From assembly GCA_015680685.1 (NCBI GenBank), contig MNCI01000651.1, positions 480,168 to 544,167 of the forward strand: a DNA stretch of 64,000 bases, written 5' to 3'. Position numbers and translations under genes: made by a program. The notes below the pieces were generated by a model, which was not told the origin of the DNA, ran no database searches, and saw nothing but the letters and a program-made list of their open reading frames with translations. This stretch comes from Gnetum montanum (taxonomy: Eukaryota > Streptophyta > Gnetopsida > Gnetales > Gnetaceae). This document shows positions 22,621 through 33,815 of the stretch, piece by piece; positions within the stretch are counted from its first letter, which is position 1, and each line of letters opens with the position of its first letter.

Positions 22621-24115
22621 TGAAACACCACAAAAATTTGCATGTTATAGTCAATCTTCATCATGTAACTTTGACCCCATAAAACCTAAGGTAAAACATC
22701 ATTGTAAATGTAAAAATTGTAGCCTGCAGTAGGAAATTTCACATACTTTATACTTTTTGGGTTGAAAAATGTTTCAAAAGTGGTCAAAGCCTCATTCCCA
22801 AGTGTTTTTAACCTAGTTTTTTATACCTAGTATCTATATTTGGGCTTGGGGCATCAAAATGCCTTTTGAGTTCCAAAAAAGGTAATTTGATGGGTTTTAT
22901 GTGGGGTATATATTTTTCTACGTTGGAAACACATGCATGGGGTAGATCTCACCTACCCCTAGCATGGAAGGATGGGGCTTTTGGAAACTTTCCTCCTTCA
23001 ACATGGAGACCACATACATAACTTCAAAACTTTTCCCCCTCAACATGGAATTTTTCCCCTAATGTGAAGGTTTCATCCCTAGCATGAAAAATTCAATCCT
23101 TTAGCATGGAAGCCACAAAAGCCAAAATTCATCAATGTTGACTAGGCACTTCAACAAGGATGGTGGAGAGCTTAGCGTGGAAGATTCATCTCCAACATGG
23201 AAGGTGTGCCCTAGTTACTATTTATAGTAAACAAAATGACCATGGGGAAGCACTTACTATGTATAGTAACCTCCAAATTTGGGTATCCATATCACTTGAA
23301 TTTGGCAGCCAATTTGCAACCATTTTACAACCAATTTGAAATAAATTTTTCAGCCAGATCATAGCCATTTTGCAGCCCTATTAATGGCCCAAAGAACCTA
23401 TAAAAACCAACCTCAAACACCATTTACAGGTTGAGCAGTTTTTCTCATAGTTTAGCATTTTTGACAAGATTCAATGCTTTACACTATTAAGCAAATTCTC
23501 AGCAAAGTTCAACCATTCTTTACAATTTCACACTTGGGCCATTTTGAAGCACTCAAGGGTTATTTCAATCTCCCATATTTGCATCCTCTTGAACCCCATA
23601 GTAGAAGCATAATCATCATAAAATTTGTGAATTTTTAATGTCAGAATTGCACTTCTAGGATTTCCAAACCCTAGCTTGGAGCAATCTAGCATCCAAAGTT
23701 TCCTCTTTTCTCATCCTTCCAACTATGATCCAACTTGCAAATCTGAGGTTGCAGTAGCACCTAGATCATGGAGCAGATCACATGGGCTTCAATGGGCTTT
23801 GAACTCTTGCATACGTGAATCCCCCTTTTTTCTCATCTAGGCACCATTTGTACACATTTCTCTAACTTGTACTTTATTATTTCTCAATAAATTTTTAAGT
23901 TTTTTGTTCAAAAATAAATTTATTTTTTGTGCATTATTTGGATCTACTTGTATCCCCATGTTTTGTATTTCATAAGTCCCTAGTTGATCTACCAGACCAG
24001 CCAAGGTAGCTTGAATCCTTTTTTTCTCATGGAGGCCCTAGGGATTTGGGGTTGGGGAACTACTATACTAAGGATCCTTGGTTTTTTCTAGTGACCAAGG
24101 TTTTCAATCATAATA
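22621..24115 (+). repeat. Element C 5' LTR
   Basis: 1495 bp, TGAAACACCAC to ...AATCATAATA (the other LTR ends ATCACAACA). It contains several AGCATGGAA-type motifs (22960-23200), one still with CpG (TTAGCGTGGAAG at 23170). A TATAAAAA near 23400 and AATAAA near 23885 could be promoter and polyadenylation sites. Confidence 0.88.
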
Positions 24116-24123
24116 GTTTTTCT

Positions 24124-24142
24124 TGGCACTAGAGGGAGGGCC
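24124..24142 (+). other. Primer-binding site of element C
   Basis: TGGCACTAGAGGGAGGGCC starts 8 bp after the 5' LTR. TGG pairs with the CCA end of a tRNA. Element A has TGGTGCTAG at the same place; both point to an ancestral TGGCGCTAG. Confidence 0.65.
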
Positions 24143-24179
24143 TTCACCTAAATTCTATTATCAATAATATTCTTTTCAT

Positions 24180-25200
24180 TGCCATTTGCAAGCTTTTCCT
24201 TGATTTTTGCAACCAAAACCTTTATAGAATCAACACTAGTCTTTCCCCACTATGATCAAGACTATAGCATGGAAGTTGCAAGTGGTTGGGTTTTGGCTTT
24301 TCATAGCATTTGCTATGAATTTTACAGCCCAAATTTGGCATTGATATCTTTTCTCACCTCTTTTTTTTCCATTTTACTGATAATAATTTTTTTCTCTAGT
24401 TTCCAAAAGTGGGTGGTTCATCTCTTCCATGAGTTGGCTTTCCCTCCACTTTTCCAAGCTAAGTGAATTGGTAAGTTAAAACCAATTTTAGTGGGAAAAC
24501 ACCAACCTTTTACTTTTCTTTCAGCCTTCCCCTCATCAACATTGAGGTAAGAGGTGTGAGATTCCCATCAGCTCACCCTCCTTCCTTCTTTTCCTCCTTT
24601 TCCATACCTAGCATGGAAATACTTAGGAGGCTAGTGTTCATGAGGTTTGTTACCAATTTAATAAGCAAACCTATTTTTATTGCAAGTTAAAAGTCATTTT
24701 CTAGTTTTTTGAAGCCAAAACTCCCAAGGAATCCAACACTACCTTTACCCCCTATAGCAGAAACCTCAGCATGGAAGCTGCAGGTGGTTTGGATGCTAAA
24801 ATTTCACAAGATCTGCTGTGAATTTCTAGAGCAAATCCAAAGTGGAAGCCTTAATAACCATTTAATTTTTTATACCACATTTTTCTCCACTAAAATAACA
24901 TTTGTTCCATACCATCCAACCCTCCTTTGTAATAAAAGTTGGCAGCCTACCAAACCATGTTGAAAATTGTCAAATTTTCATTTTGGTCTCCAAACTTTCC
25001 CTCTCTCTCTCCAACATTGAAATAAGAAGGTGTGAGAGTTCCACTATCTCATCCCCCTTCTTTCCTCCCTACCATACCTAGCATAGAGGTAGTTGTGAGG
25101 CCAACTTGCGTGATGCTTGAAACCAACATTTCCAACATTCCATTTTTGGTAAAGGGGTAAACCTCCTTTATCCCCCATTTACTAATTATAGTAAGTACAT
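24180..25200 (+). repeat. ~490-bp tandem duplication in C 5' leader
   Basis: Two diverged copies are visible. AGCATGGAAGTTGCAAGTGG at 24268 recurs as AGCATGGAAGCTGCAGGTGG near 24770. AACATTGAGGTAAGAGGTGTG at 24537 has a close match near 25011. ATACCTAGCATGG at 24606 recurs as ATACCTAGCATAG near 25076. No gene is seen; frames 24179-24466 and 24709-24963 are parts of the duplicated leader. Confidence 0.6.
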
Positions 25201-25600
25201 CATTTTTTACCATTTTCATTTCCTTTAAGATTTTTTGAATTCTATTCACTGAAATTTACTTCTATTTTACCATTTATAGCCTATTTTAAGCCATTCTTAG
25301 CACTATAGCCATGTCTTTCCAAAAATCCACCAAATTGCCCTTCACCCTCAGTGTCGAAGATCATAGCCAAAAAGCCATGAGGGTGTATGATTTCAAAGAC
25401 CATCATTGTGTGTAGGTGAACTATGAGGGTTAAAGGGGAGAGTCCTAATTTTGTAACCATAAATGAAGATTGTTATAACTTTAGTTGTGCTAAAATACAA
25501 GCAAGCATGCTAATTCCATGAATTGAAGTTGAGGCCAAAATCAAGTTTGAGCTCATACACAGGGGTGAAAAATAGGACATCCCTTCCTCGTATGATTGCC
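25201..25600 (+). other. End of C leader, no gene recognised
   Basis: Leader DNA before gag. No supported frame. Confidence 0.4.
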
Positions 25601-26873
25601 ATGGAAGAGAAAGATGACAAGCCTAGCTTTGAGAAACAATAGGAGGAGGATGAATTTAAGGCAGAATCTAAGCTTGAGAACATCCTAGGAGGATTGTTCC
25701 AACAAACATCCCCCAAGGTCACAACACCTTCTTCTAATGCTTTTATTTTCTCCTTGGGCATGGTGCCACCATCTTTTACTCCTTCCTACCCTACTATGGT
25801 AGATCCCATGCTAGTTATAGCCACACATCACACTCAGCCAATGCCACAAACAACCAACTATAGCACACCAATGCCATTTACAACACAATCTCAATACATA
25901 AAATCATCAATGGTGGTTTTTACCACCACAAATTTGTTAACTATTCACACGAAGTCCACCATAGGGCCCTAAGCAATAAAGGGGTCATATACTCCATTTG
26001 TCTTGTTTGTGCCTCAAGTACTAACACAAACATATTTTTCTTTGTTTGGTCCACAAGCCACATCCATAATGCAACCTCTTGTATCATGCAAATCATAATG
26101 AGGCCATAAGCCTCACAACAAATGCCATAAGCTTATGTACAAACCTTGCAGCATATGGAACCACCACAAGGCTTGTATCAAGCCTTCCAAATGATACAAG
26201 ACTTAATGAAGGAGTTGAAAAGGCTTAACACGTCTACCACACAAACTGTTGATATTATGAACTTCTACTAGGATGATCCCATAAGTCCTATAGTCCCACC
26301 CTTAACACTTCCTCCCAGTGTCCCCATTCCCCAATATAGCAAATATAATGAAGAAGGTAACCCTAATGCTCACCTTATTATTACCTTTTGATTTGAATGT
26401 TTTCTCTTACAACCATGGCCTCATACCATCATGAGGATTTTTCGTATGTCTTTGACTGGAAAAGCACTTGATTAGTATCGTGCATTACCTAAAGGATTCA
26501 TATCCTCTTTGGAGGACCTAGTAGCCAAGTTTGTCAACTACTTCAAGTATAACATCAAACTTGACACAACACTTGACCAACTCATGAAGATCAAATAGGG
26601 GCCATTAGAACCAATATAGAACTTCATTCAATGATGGAATGGAGTGCTAAATGAGACACTAGAGCCCATAGATGAAGCCCACTTGTTAGCCATATTCAAG
26701 GGAGTAGTTAATGAATTTATTAAGTTCAAAGTCTACTATCTTGATCCACAGTCTCTGAGCCAAGCATTCTCACAAACTAAAAACATAGAGGATTCTATGG
26801 AGGCCAGTCATGATCCAGCCTATATAGCATATAAAAACCAACACACTCAAAGAGACAAAGAAAAGAACAAATA
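25601..26873 (+). pseudogene. gag: Element C gag, N-terminal and capsid domain
   Basis: Begins MEEKDDKPSFEKQ at 25601, followed by a long Pro/Thr/Ser-rich linker (25694-25972). The retrotransposon gag core lies at about 26350-26700 with MRIFRMSLTGKALD, ALPKGFISSLEDLVAKF, and a later E.I..AHLLAIFKGV block. The spacing and text match Tat-type gag proteins, which form the particle shell. Stops at about 26597, 26618 and 26631 fall on codons expected to be Gln or Arg. The last open block is 26644-26873 and ends in a Lys-rich tail. Confidence 0.8.
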
Positions 26874-27179
26874 AAACAACACTATCATAGCAACTATAAC
26901 TAAGGAAACAAATACCATGAACCAAGGATTGAAGGTCAACCTACCCAAGGCTTCCACCAATGACCGTAATATCCAACCATAAACTTTTGGGACCACTACA
27001 TCAATATCAAATAGATCTAACTTTAAAGGAAGGACAGGTCTAAATATACTATGTTTCCATTAAAACCATCCAAGTTGCTATACCAACTATTAAGAAGTCA
27101 GCACATGTAACATAAACAAATGACTTAAGCTACTATAAAGAAACATGAGTGACTATGTTAAATAGCCAAAGATCCCACT

Positions 27180-27647
27180 TTGGTCATGAAGGATGGTCCC
27201 CAATTACCTAGATACTTCAAGCTAGACCACTTTTTCCATTATCATCAACTTCCTAGTCATGATACAAACTTCTGCCTTGTGCTAAAGGATGATCCCCAGT
27301 TTCCTAGATACTTCAAGATAGATCATTTTTTCTATTATCATCAACTATCTAGTCATGATATAGAATTCTTCCTTACATTGAAGGATGACCTGCAAAGGAT
27401 GATAGATAGGGGGGAACTGGTCTTAGATGCTTCTAACCCAATTCGGCCACAAAACCAATCAATGAAAATCTACAAAGACCCATTGAATGCTAATGGTAGC
27501 CCCTATGTTATTTTAGCATTAAACATTCATGACAATCAAAAACCTATAAGAGAACCATTAGTGATTCAAGTAATCCTCTATAATCAAAGGGCTTCTTCAG
27601 CTTCCTATAGCTTAAGATCCCCCTTTGTTATGAAAGTACCATCATGA
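27180..27647 (+). pseudogene. gag: Element C gag zinc-knuckle region, tandemly duplicated
   Basis: Open block of 155 codons. A 35-residue unit occurs twice (from about 27186 and 27291): ..PRYFK.DHFF.YHQL.SHD. followed by a KDD motif. The intact form in element H (CYYHKMPCHDTEGC) shows this is the gag nucleic-acid-binding knuckle. In C the first Cys is Phe in both repeats, and the last Cys is lost in the second, so neither could bind zinc normally. The following text (DDLQRMIDRGELV) matches the helix after the knuckle in Tat gag. Confidence 0.7.
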
Positions 27648-28329
27648 ATTCCTCCAAGGGAACCTTTTGTCATCAAGGTCTCCCAACCCAAATAGCTTTA
27701 GCCTAACCAACTACATAATGACCTCCTATAATAGCCAAGGCTACTGCCTCTTTCTTACAGTCAATGGATAACCATCAAAAAACTATAGCCAAACAAGGCA
27801 AGAAGCATAACCAAAAGCTTAATAATAAGAAAGATAAACATACAAAGGCACAAAAGGAAGTGGATCTACCAAAGCCCACCTCCTTTTCAACTATACCCAT
27901 GACCTCCTCTACCCCAACCTCTTCAACCAACAAGCCATAGGAGAATACCAAAACCCATAACCAAAATAACAAGGAAGAGCCACACCAGTTGCATCCTAAA
28001 GTTGAAGTTTTCATTTTGAGCTACATGGAGGAAGTAAGGCATAACCAAGGTGACAAGCCCACGACCAATGGAAAAAATTTCCTTAGTCCAATGGACCAAG
28101 TCAGGAAATCCCTCAAGAATAAAACCACAATCCTAAGCTTGTATGACTTAATCCTGACTTCCACCACACATCATGAGGTTCTAGTCAAAATGTTGACTTT
28201 CATACAGGTTAGTGAGGATATTCCTGCTAACAAAGAAGCCATCCATGTAATGATGATTCCTCCCTCACCATCAAAGAAGAAGTCAACACCCTTAACATTT
28301 TGTAATAGAAAAATTAAGGTTAATCCTTA
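27648..28329 (+). pseudogene. Gag-protease linker of element C
   Basis: Low-complexity Lys/Pro/Thr-rich coding-like sequence. The frame is open from 27989 to 28330 (LSPMDQVRKSLKNKTTILSL, then LILTSTTHHEVLVKML). Tat elements usually have such a linker before the protease. The minus-strand frame 27775-28014 is a shadow. Confidence 0.55.
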
Positions 28330-28855
28330 GAATGGTGAAGTGAGTACAACCCATTTATTCATAACCATATGCATAGGACAATTTAAAATACATTGGGTGC
28401 ATGTTGATGATGGAGCTACAACCAAAGTCATCCCATGTATCATCATTAAATACTTGGGATTAACTAAGCAAGTACAACCTACAACCACTATAGTGCTTAA
28501 GTCCTTCAATGGATCAAGAGTTGCCATCAAGAGGGCTATCTCCTTGGATTTTGTAGTTGGAGAAAAATTCCCTACAACTAAAAATTTCTTGGTCATGGAA
28601 GAGACACCAAGATTCAACCTGATCTTAGGAAGACATTGGTTGGCTCAATTATGAGCTATGTCATCACCCATTGATCAAGAAATTCACCTTCCTTACAAGG
28701 GAGGTGAAATCATCATTCATGGCAATAACACAACTATCCTAGCTATCAACAATGTAGACATAGAAAAAAAGTTTGAGGTGGAGCTTCAAGAAGAAGCTCC
28801 TAGCCATGAAGAGAAAAAACCCAAGAGAACCAACAATGACAATGATAGGCAATAG
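28330..28855 (+). pseudogene. pro: Element C aspartic protease
   Basis: Retropepsin-like protease that would cut the gag-pol precursor. The active-site region reads VHVDDGATTKVIP (Asp-Asp-Gly-Ala in place of Asp-Ser/Thr-Gly) near 28400-28440, and the second hallmark NLILGRHWLA lies near 28620-28650. The frame is open from 28340 to 28654, then after one stop 28658-28855 continues with an acidic tail. A similar DDG centre is seen in element H (60520-60560). The minus-strand frame 28327-28617 is its shadow. Confidence 0.8.
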
Positions 28856-29180
28856 GATACATTATGGGATGAACTCCCTTTTAACATCATATGAGAAGGG
28901 GATGGAAAATACAAGCTTGTGCAGAATAGGCCTTACTCACTCCCTAATCTTGCAAAGATTAGGAAGAACTTGCATAACTAAACTTCACCTTAACCTTCCC
29001 ATGCCCCTATGACTAAATGCACCAATAGCCAAGTAGCCTTACTTTTCTTTTGCGGTTTGCATTTATTGTTTTACTCTTTATGCATGTAGCCTAAGTTTGC
29101 TTGTATTTTTACCTATTTGCTACAACATTTCTTTATGTTTTAAACATAAAAAAACATCTTTTTAATACCATGTCTTCTCA
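28856..29180 (+). other. Sequence after C protease
   Basis: Ends coding-like near 29012, then turns T-rich. Nothing further recognised. Confidence 0.35.
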
Positions 29181-29345
29181 AACATTAAACTAGCACCACG
29201 CCTACTAAGACGTTAAACTGGCACCCTGTCCACTAAAATGTTAAACTAGCACTATGGTTCGCTATGACCTTAAACTAGCATTATGGCTTGTCATGGCCTT
29301 AAATTGGCAATGTAGCCATAATCCTTGAATATAACATGTGCTTGC
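29181..29345 (+). repeat. 28-29-bp repeat cluster 1 (after gag-protease)
   Basis: TTAAAC/T units start at 29185, 29213, 29241, 29270 and 29299. Each is followed by TAGCA or TGGCA, then a variable ATGG..CGC..TGGCC part. The same unit forms clusters at 38400-38480 and 42222-42300. Confidence 0.65.
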
Positions 29346-30079
29346 AATGGCCTAAAATGAACAAAAATATTGTTTATTATGAAAACTCCTTTTGCCAATT
29401 AGTCATTAAGTGTTATAACCAAAAACATCAACATAGTTGCTTTCAAAATTCGCTACTACTATAGATGCATATAGCAAAAAATAAAACCAAAATTTAAAGT
29501 TAAAGTTAAAATGTCCATAACATACATAGCCATTGTCACACTATGTGGGACAAAAGTCAAAGAATAACAACCATCTATAAAATAGTCTTGACTAACCATG
29601 GCCATCAACATAAAAATAAAAACAAATAGCCAAAAAACTAAACTAAAGGAGGCTACTAAGTGGCATCAGGAGGACAAAGTGGTGGGTCATTCACACCCTT
29701 ACTACTAGGATCACCAATGCCTCCTAAGGCCTAAAATGTAACAAAATATTGCCAATTAGTAACCCATAGCCATAATCATGACCTAAAATGAAGACTAAAC
29801 CATAAAAAATATCAAACTTGTGGAGATTCTAGCTCCATTACTTCTGGGGGTAGATGGGAAAGGCCTTACTCCAAATGATGGAGAATCTGGTCCTTCATCA
29901 TGTTAAGCTAGTCAACATCCCCAAGATCAATGCTAGAAAGAATGTCGATCCTATCTATAGGAGTCCAAGTAGGAGGCTTATAAGTAGTAGTAGTTGTAGA
30001 GGTCTCACCTACAATAGTCATAATCTAAAGAGTAGGGAATTACTCCACCTTGAGAGTACTTTCAAAAATTTTATAAGCA
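29346..30079. other. Spacer downstream of antisense gene
   Basis: AT-rich DNA with no clear feature. A plus-strand frame at 29854-30108 is not supported. Confidence 0.35.
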
Positions 30080-30961
30080 CTCTCTACTTAGATCCCTTAA
30101 ATGAATAGTTCTTTCTTGCACTATTCAATCAACTCCTCCTTGAGCACATTTAGGTAGACCACATGATCAACCTTATACTTTCACTTGTGGATCTTTTATG
30201 TCTTGCCCCACTCCAAGACCCAAGTGTAGTGATCCTTCCAATCCTCAACCTTTTGGGAGATGAGGTCCATCTACATACGTTGTTCCACCATCTCTCATAA
30301 GACTACTACTTTGTCCTGAACAACATGCTATTAGCAGGCCCACATGATCTCTTTAGTCCATAATTTTCCTAAGTTATCCACTTGGGCCTTCACAAAGGCT
30401 TTATAGTCTTAGAGATATCTAATCATATCACTACCATTGAGTCTTTTCCCTTAAGGCCATAACTTCATGCCATAGAAATTTGTTGAACCTCTCTAGCTTC
30501 CATGAAGTTTTTGTGCACAACATTGCTAAATCAATAGCAATCTCGTACAACTTCATAGGTACACTAGATACATCAGAGGGAAGCTTAGGAAAGGAGTGTA
30601 TCTTCATGTCTCTATTAGGGTTCCACTCCATAGAGGACACTACGAAAGCATAAAATACTACCATAAAACAAAACCTAAGATAGCCATAATGCAAGAAAAA
30701 CCCATGACTAAGACACATATAATAAAATCCTTACCTATCTTAGGGACAACTTGATGCAACTAATCGATGATGTCCTTAGCCATCCCATGTAAGAAATCCA
30801 CTTTATCTAGAGTCTCTATCCATGGATTCACATGAAACTTAGGGATGGGAACTAGCACTAGTGATTCAGGAACTACTATAAGATAATAATAATCAAAAGG
30901 TTAGGATGAAAACCAAAGATAACCAATGAGATATAATGTTAATATTAAGGCATAGGCATAC

Positions 30962-31520
30962 TTGGCTCCTCCTCCTCTCCCTCCTCTAGGATGATGATGG
31001 GAGAGGTACTTGGTACTGCCTCACCAAACAAGACATCTAAATCATCTATACTTGCATCAACAAATCCTTCAATCATAGGTTACTGTATAAGTGTCCCTTT
31101 TACACACCTTGGTTATGCTTCCACAGTAGCTTAGGCTACTATAATCTAATGCTTATCTACAACCATAGCACATAGAAAACTGATTAACACATGAAATCAT
31201 AAAGTAGCCATAAAATTTTAAAACATGAAATAGGCAAATGTAAATAAAGGATACCTACAATAGTCTACTATAATGAATTAAGCTTAAACTTAAGGTTCTT
31301 CAGGGTAGGTTGATATGATGCTGTGGGTACCTTCTTCATAGGCCTCTTGAGTTTCTCCTTAGTTGCACCTTTGGCCTCCATACATTGTCATCTGGCATCT
31401 TGGACATCAACAAGAAATGATAGGGGCTCATCATCATTAGTACTGTCAAGAGACTCATATTTCCTAAAAGTAAGAATTTTAGTGGTAATGGATAATGTAT
31501 CATCCATCCCCTCTAGTGGG
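30962..31520 (-). pseudogene. Middle exons of the C antisense gene (acidic and basic)
   Basis: Reads NPLEGMDDTLSITTKILTF, ESLDSTNDDEPLSFLVDVQD, then a basic KEKLKRPMKKV part, with donor GTATCC at 31254. The next exon has MIEGFVDASIDDLDVLFGE and ends ILEEGEEEEP before donor GTATGCC at 30961. Alternating acidic and Lys-rich parts suggest a nuclear or nucleic-acid-linked protein, but this is inference. The plus-strand frame 31323-31526 is a shadow. Confidence 0.45.
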
Positions 31521-31689
31521 TTCTAGGCCTACACTATTGGATAAATGTGCTTTATCCAATGCCTAGAAAGTTGGCTTGAGTCTTGGGATACCCATCACTC
31601 ATTCCTGTACACTATCAAAAACTTTGTAAACCTCTTCATATAACTTGAAAAAACATGAAAAGTGCATATGAATTATTATAGAGGTATCA

Positions 31690-32274
31690 ACATGGAGTCT
31701 AAGGATTCCTCTCAAAGCCCAGTAGCCAAAGAAACTACCCAATCAAATATAATGCCCTCCATGAGGACGTTCTTAAAGATCCATCCTTGTGTTAGGCCAA
31801 TTACCTTCTTTTGTGATAGCAATTTGGGGAATTCATGAGACCTAAATAAAGGATATGATTCCATTGCATCAGGGTCCATGAAGCTATTCATAAAAATTCT
31901 AGAGTGGCTCAAGTTGACACCAAGCCACTTTAGAACTTCATCGCAATGGCCCAATTCTCTTACTATCCTAGCGGGAACCTTTGCCTCATCAGCAAGAACA
32001 CTAAACAACTCATGAAAGAGGCTAGCACATACATCCATGTTCAACTTCATAACTTAGATGATGGTGCTAAAATGACCAACCTTCTCATCAAAGGAGTCAG
32101 TCACATGTAACATCTCCATAGCAAGAATGGAAGGGATAGATGCCATGAATACATCGAGTAAACCTGCATGCTAGAGATTTTCTTGAACATGTTTAGGTGC
32201 TTGTTCCTTTAGCCACTCCTATGTTGGTGTCACTTCACCAAACTTTAGGATGTTGGTATTCTCATGATGTGAAC
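31690..32274 (-). pseudogene. Largest exon of the C antisense gene
   Basis: The acceptor TTTCAG|GTTCAC is at 32275-32274. The reading continues through VFMASIPS, DSFDEKVGHF and an open stretch 32050-31712 with LFHELFS, KVPARIVRELGH, ESYPLFRSHEFPKLL and WIFKNVL. Element D has DSFDKGVKKF, SDLFS, KVSTR and YPLLCS.AFFLLL at matching spacing (1314-1676). This gives direct support for common descent of the two antisense genes. Confidence 0.55.
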
Positions 32275-33194
32275 CTGAAAGTAGTATAGTGACATCAATC
32301 GAGGTGGAAGGTCTTGTGAAATAATAACCAAAGTTTAGCATCAATATGAGTAATTTAAACAATTAAGCAAAGTAATAAAGCACTCAAAGTTATAGCCATA
32401 CAAATACTAGAAGGTATGCCCTTTACGTTTACATTTCCTTTTCTTCTGTAGTGTGGAGGTCCCAACTTCAAGGGTTTGATCCATGCTATTGGCATCTACC
32501 CACCAAGTGTGCATCATCCTATCATCCTTACACTTTTTGTATACATGGTTAAACTTGGTGGTGTATTCATGAAAGTCCCCTATTAACTGTTGATACATAG
32601 TAGTTCTAATTTGAGTTTCTACCTACAAGAAGTTGTAAAATCAATAATGTTCAGAAGGTAATCAAGCCAAAATCATAAAAGCGTAACAATAATCATGTTT
32701 ACCCCTGTAGATAGTACATGGTGTTAGGTGGGTCATAGAATAATGTGTGGGTTCTATGTGCCACCACCAAAGTATTGTTAGTATTATACTGACTACACTC
32801 TAGCATCGTCTAGATATCTATAAGATAACATGGACTTATGGTGTCTACTGGTCCCCCTGCAATCTTAGGAAGTAGCTTGTCAGTAATGTATCTAGCAATC
32901 AAACCATATGCTCAATGCAATAAGGTCTCTACAACAACCCTGGCTACATTTGTAAACAAGTGTGACCATAGCATCACACAGAAGTTCCTAAGGAGCTAGG
33001 CAACGAAGTCCCTTGCCCCAAGCTAGAACCATAGTAAGAGCTTCACAAAAGGCATGTCATGTGGTGGGGTGTTGGTCTTAGGATGACAATTATAGCACAA
33101 GATACCAACTAATTCCACTATGATGAGGATAGGCCTCAAAAAGACCCTACATGAAGCAAAGCACAAAAACATTATAACCAATTGAAATTTCTTA

Positions 33195-33815
33195 ACAAAC
33201 TTAGACAAAACATCTAATTGAAATTGAAATTAGTTTCCATAAAAAGCTCTAAGGTCTTTATCTAAATTAGCTTAAGAAATTCTACAAAAAAGGGGGAAAT
33301 TATTACAACCTTTCAAAGAAAAAACAGTAAGACCTATTAGATTTATTTAGCAAATTTAGACAAAACATCTAATCGGAGGTGAAATTAGCCTCTGTAAAAA
33401 GCTATATGGTGTTTATCTAAATTAGTATAAGTAATTCCACAAGAAGAAATTATTACAAGCTTGCATAATGAGCCATGGGAATTTCTTAATAAATTTAGAA
33501 AAAACTTCTTAAGTCAGAGGCAAAATTAGCAACTATAAAAAGCTCCTAGATGTGTATCTAAATTACCTTGGGAAATTTCATAAAATCATCGTTACCATAT
33601 TTTATAGCCTGTATAGCCAAAATTTCATAGCCCAAAACTATGCCTTAGTCTAAATTATGAATAAATTTAGAAAAAGCATCTAAATTATGCATAAGTTTGG
33701 AAAAAGTAAGCATAAGTTTAGAAAAAACATCTAAATTATGCAAAGCCTGCATAAATTCAAAAAAATCATCTAAGCTATGCATAAATTTAGAAAAAGCTTA
33801 ATAAACGTAGAAAAA
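33195..33815. repeat. Three ~150-bp repeats plus short AAATTTAGAAAAA repeats
   Basis: Three diverged copies begin near 33202, 33354 and 33500. They share AAATTTAGA.AAAAC, then CTAA..GGAGG..AAATTAG, AAAAAGCTC and TTTATCTAAATTA. From 33650 to 33810 a shorter unit (ATAAATTTAGAAAAAGC, with ATCTAAATTATGC) repeats about six times. They lie next to the antisense gene, in its putative first-intron or promoter side. Confidence 0.5.

Larger units (their letters stand above)
30080..33208 (-). pseudogene. Antisense multi-exon gene inside element C, unknown product
   Basis: Coding-like blocks on the minus strand are joined by short introns with usable splice signals. Exons (minus, 5' to 3'): 33208-32703, 32622-32408, 32274-about 31690, about 31520-31255, about 31080-30962, 30875-30735, 30639-about 30080. 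Clear introns are 32702-32623 (80 nt), 30961-30876 (86 nt, GTATGCC..TTATAG) and 30734-30640 (95 nt, donor AG|GTAAGG). Text changes from coding-like to AT-rich at these sites. Features seen: VELVGIL block, HEYTTKF..VYKKCKDD, DSFDEKVGHF, an acidic run EEGEEEE and a final helical, charged part (LERFNKF). The gene is homologous to 1079-4430 in element D. No family recognised. Stops are present, so it is probably dead. The first exon is not identified. Confidence 0.55.

Noticed and set aside
27775-28617. Minus-strand frames over the C protease region
   Set aside because: Shadows of the plus-strand linker and protease.
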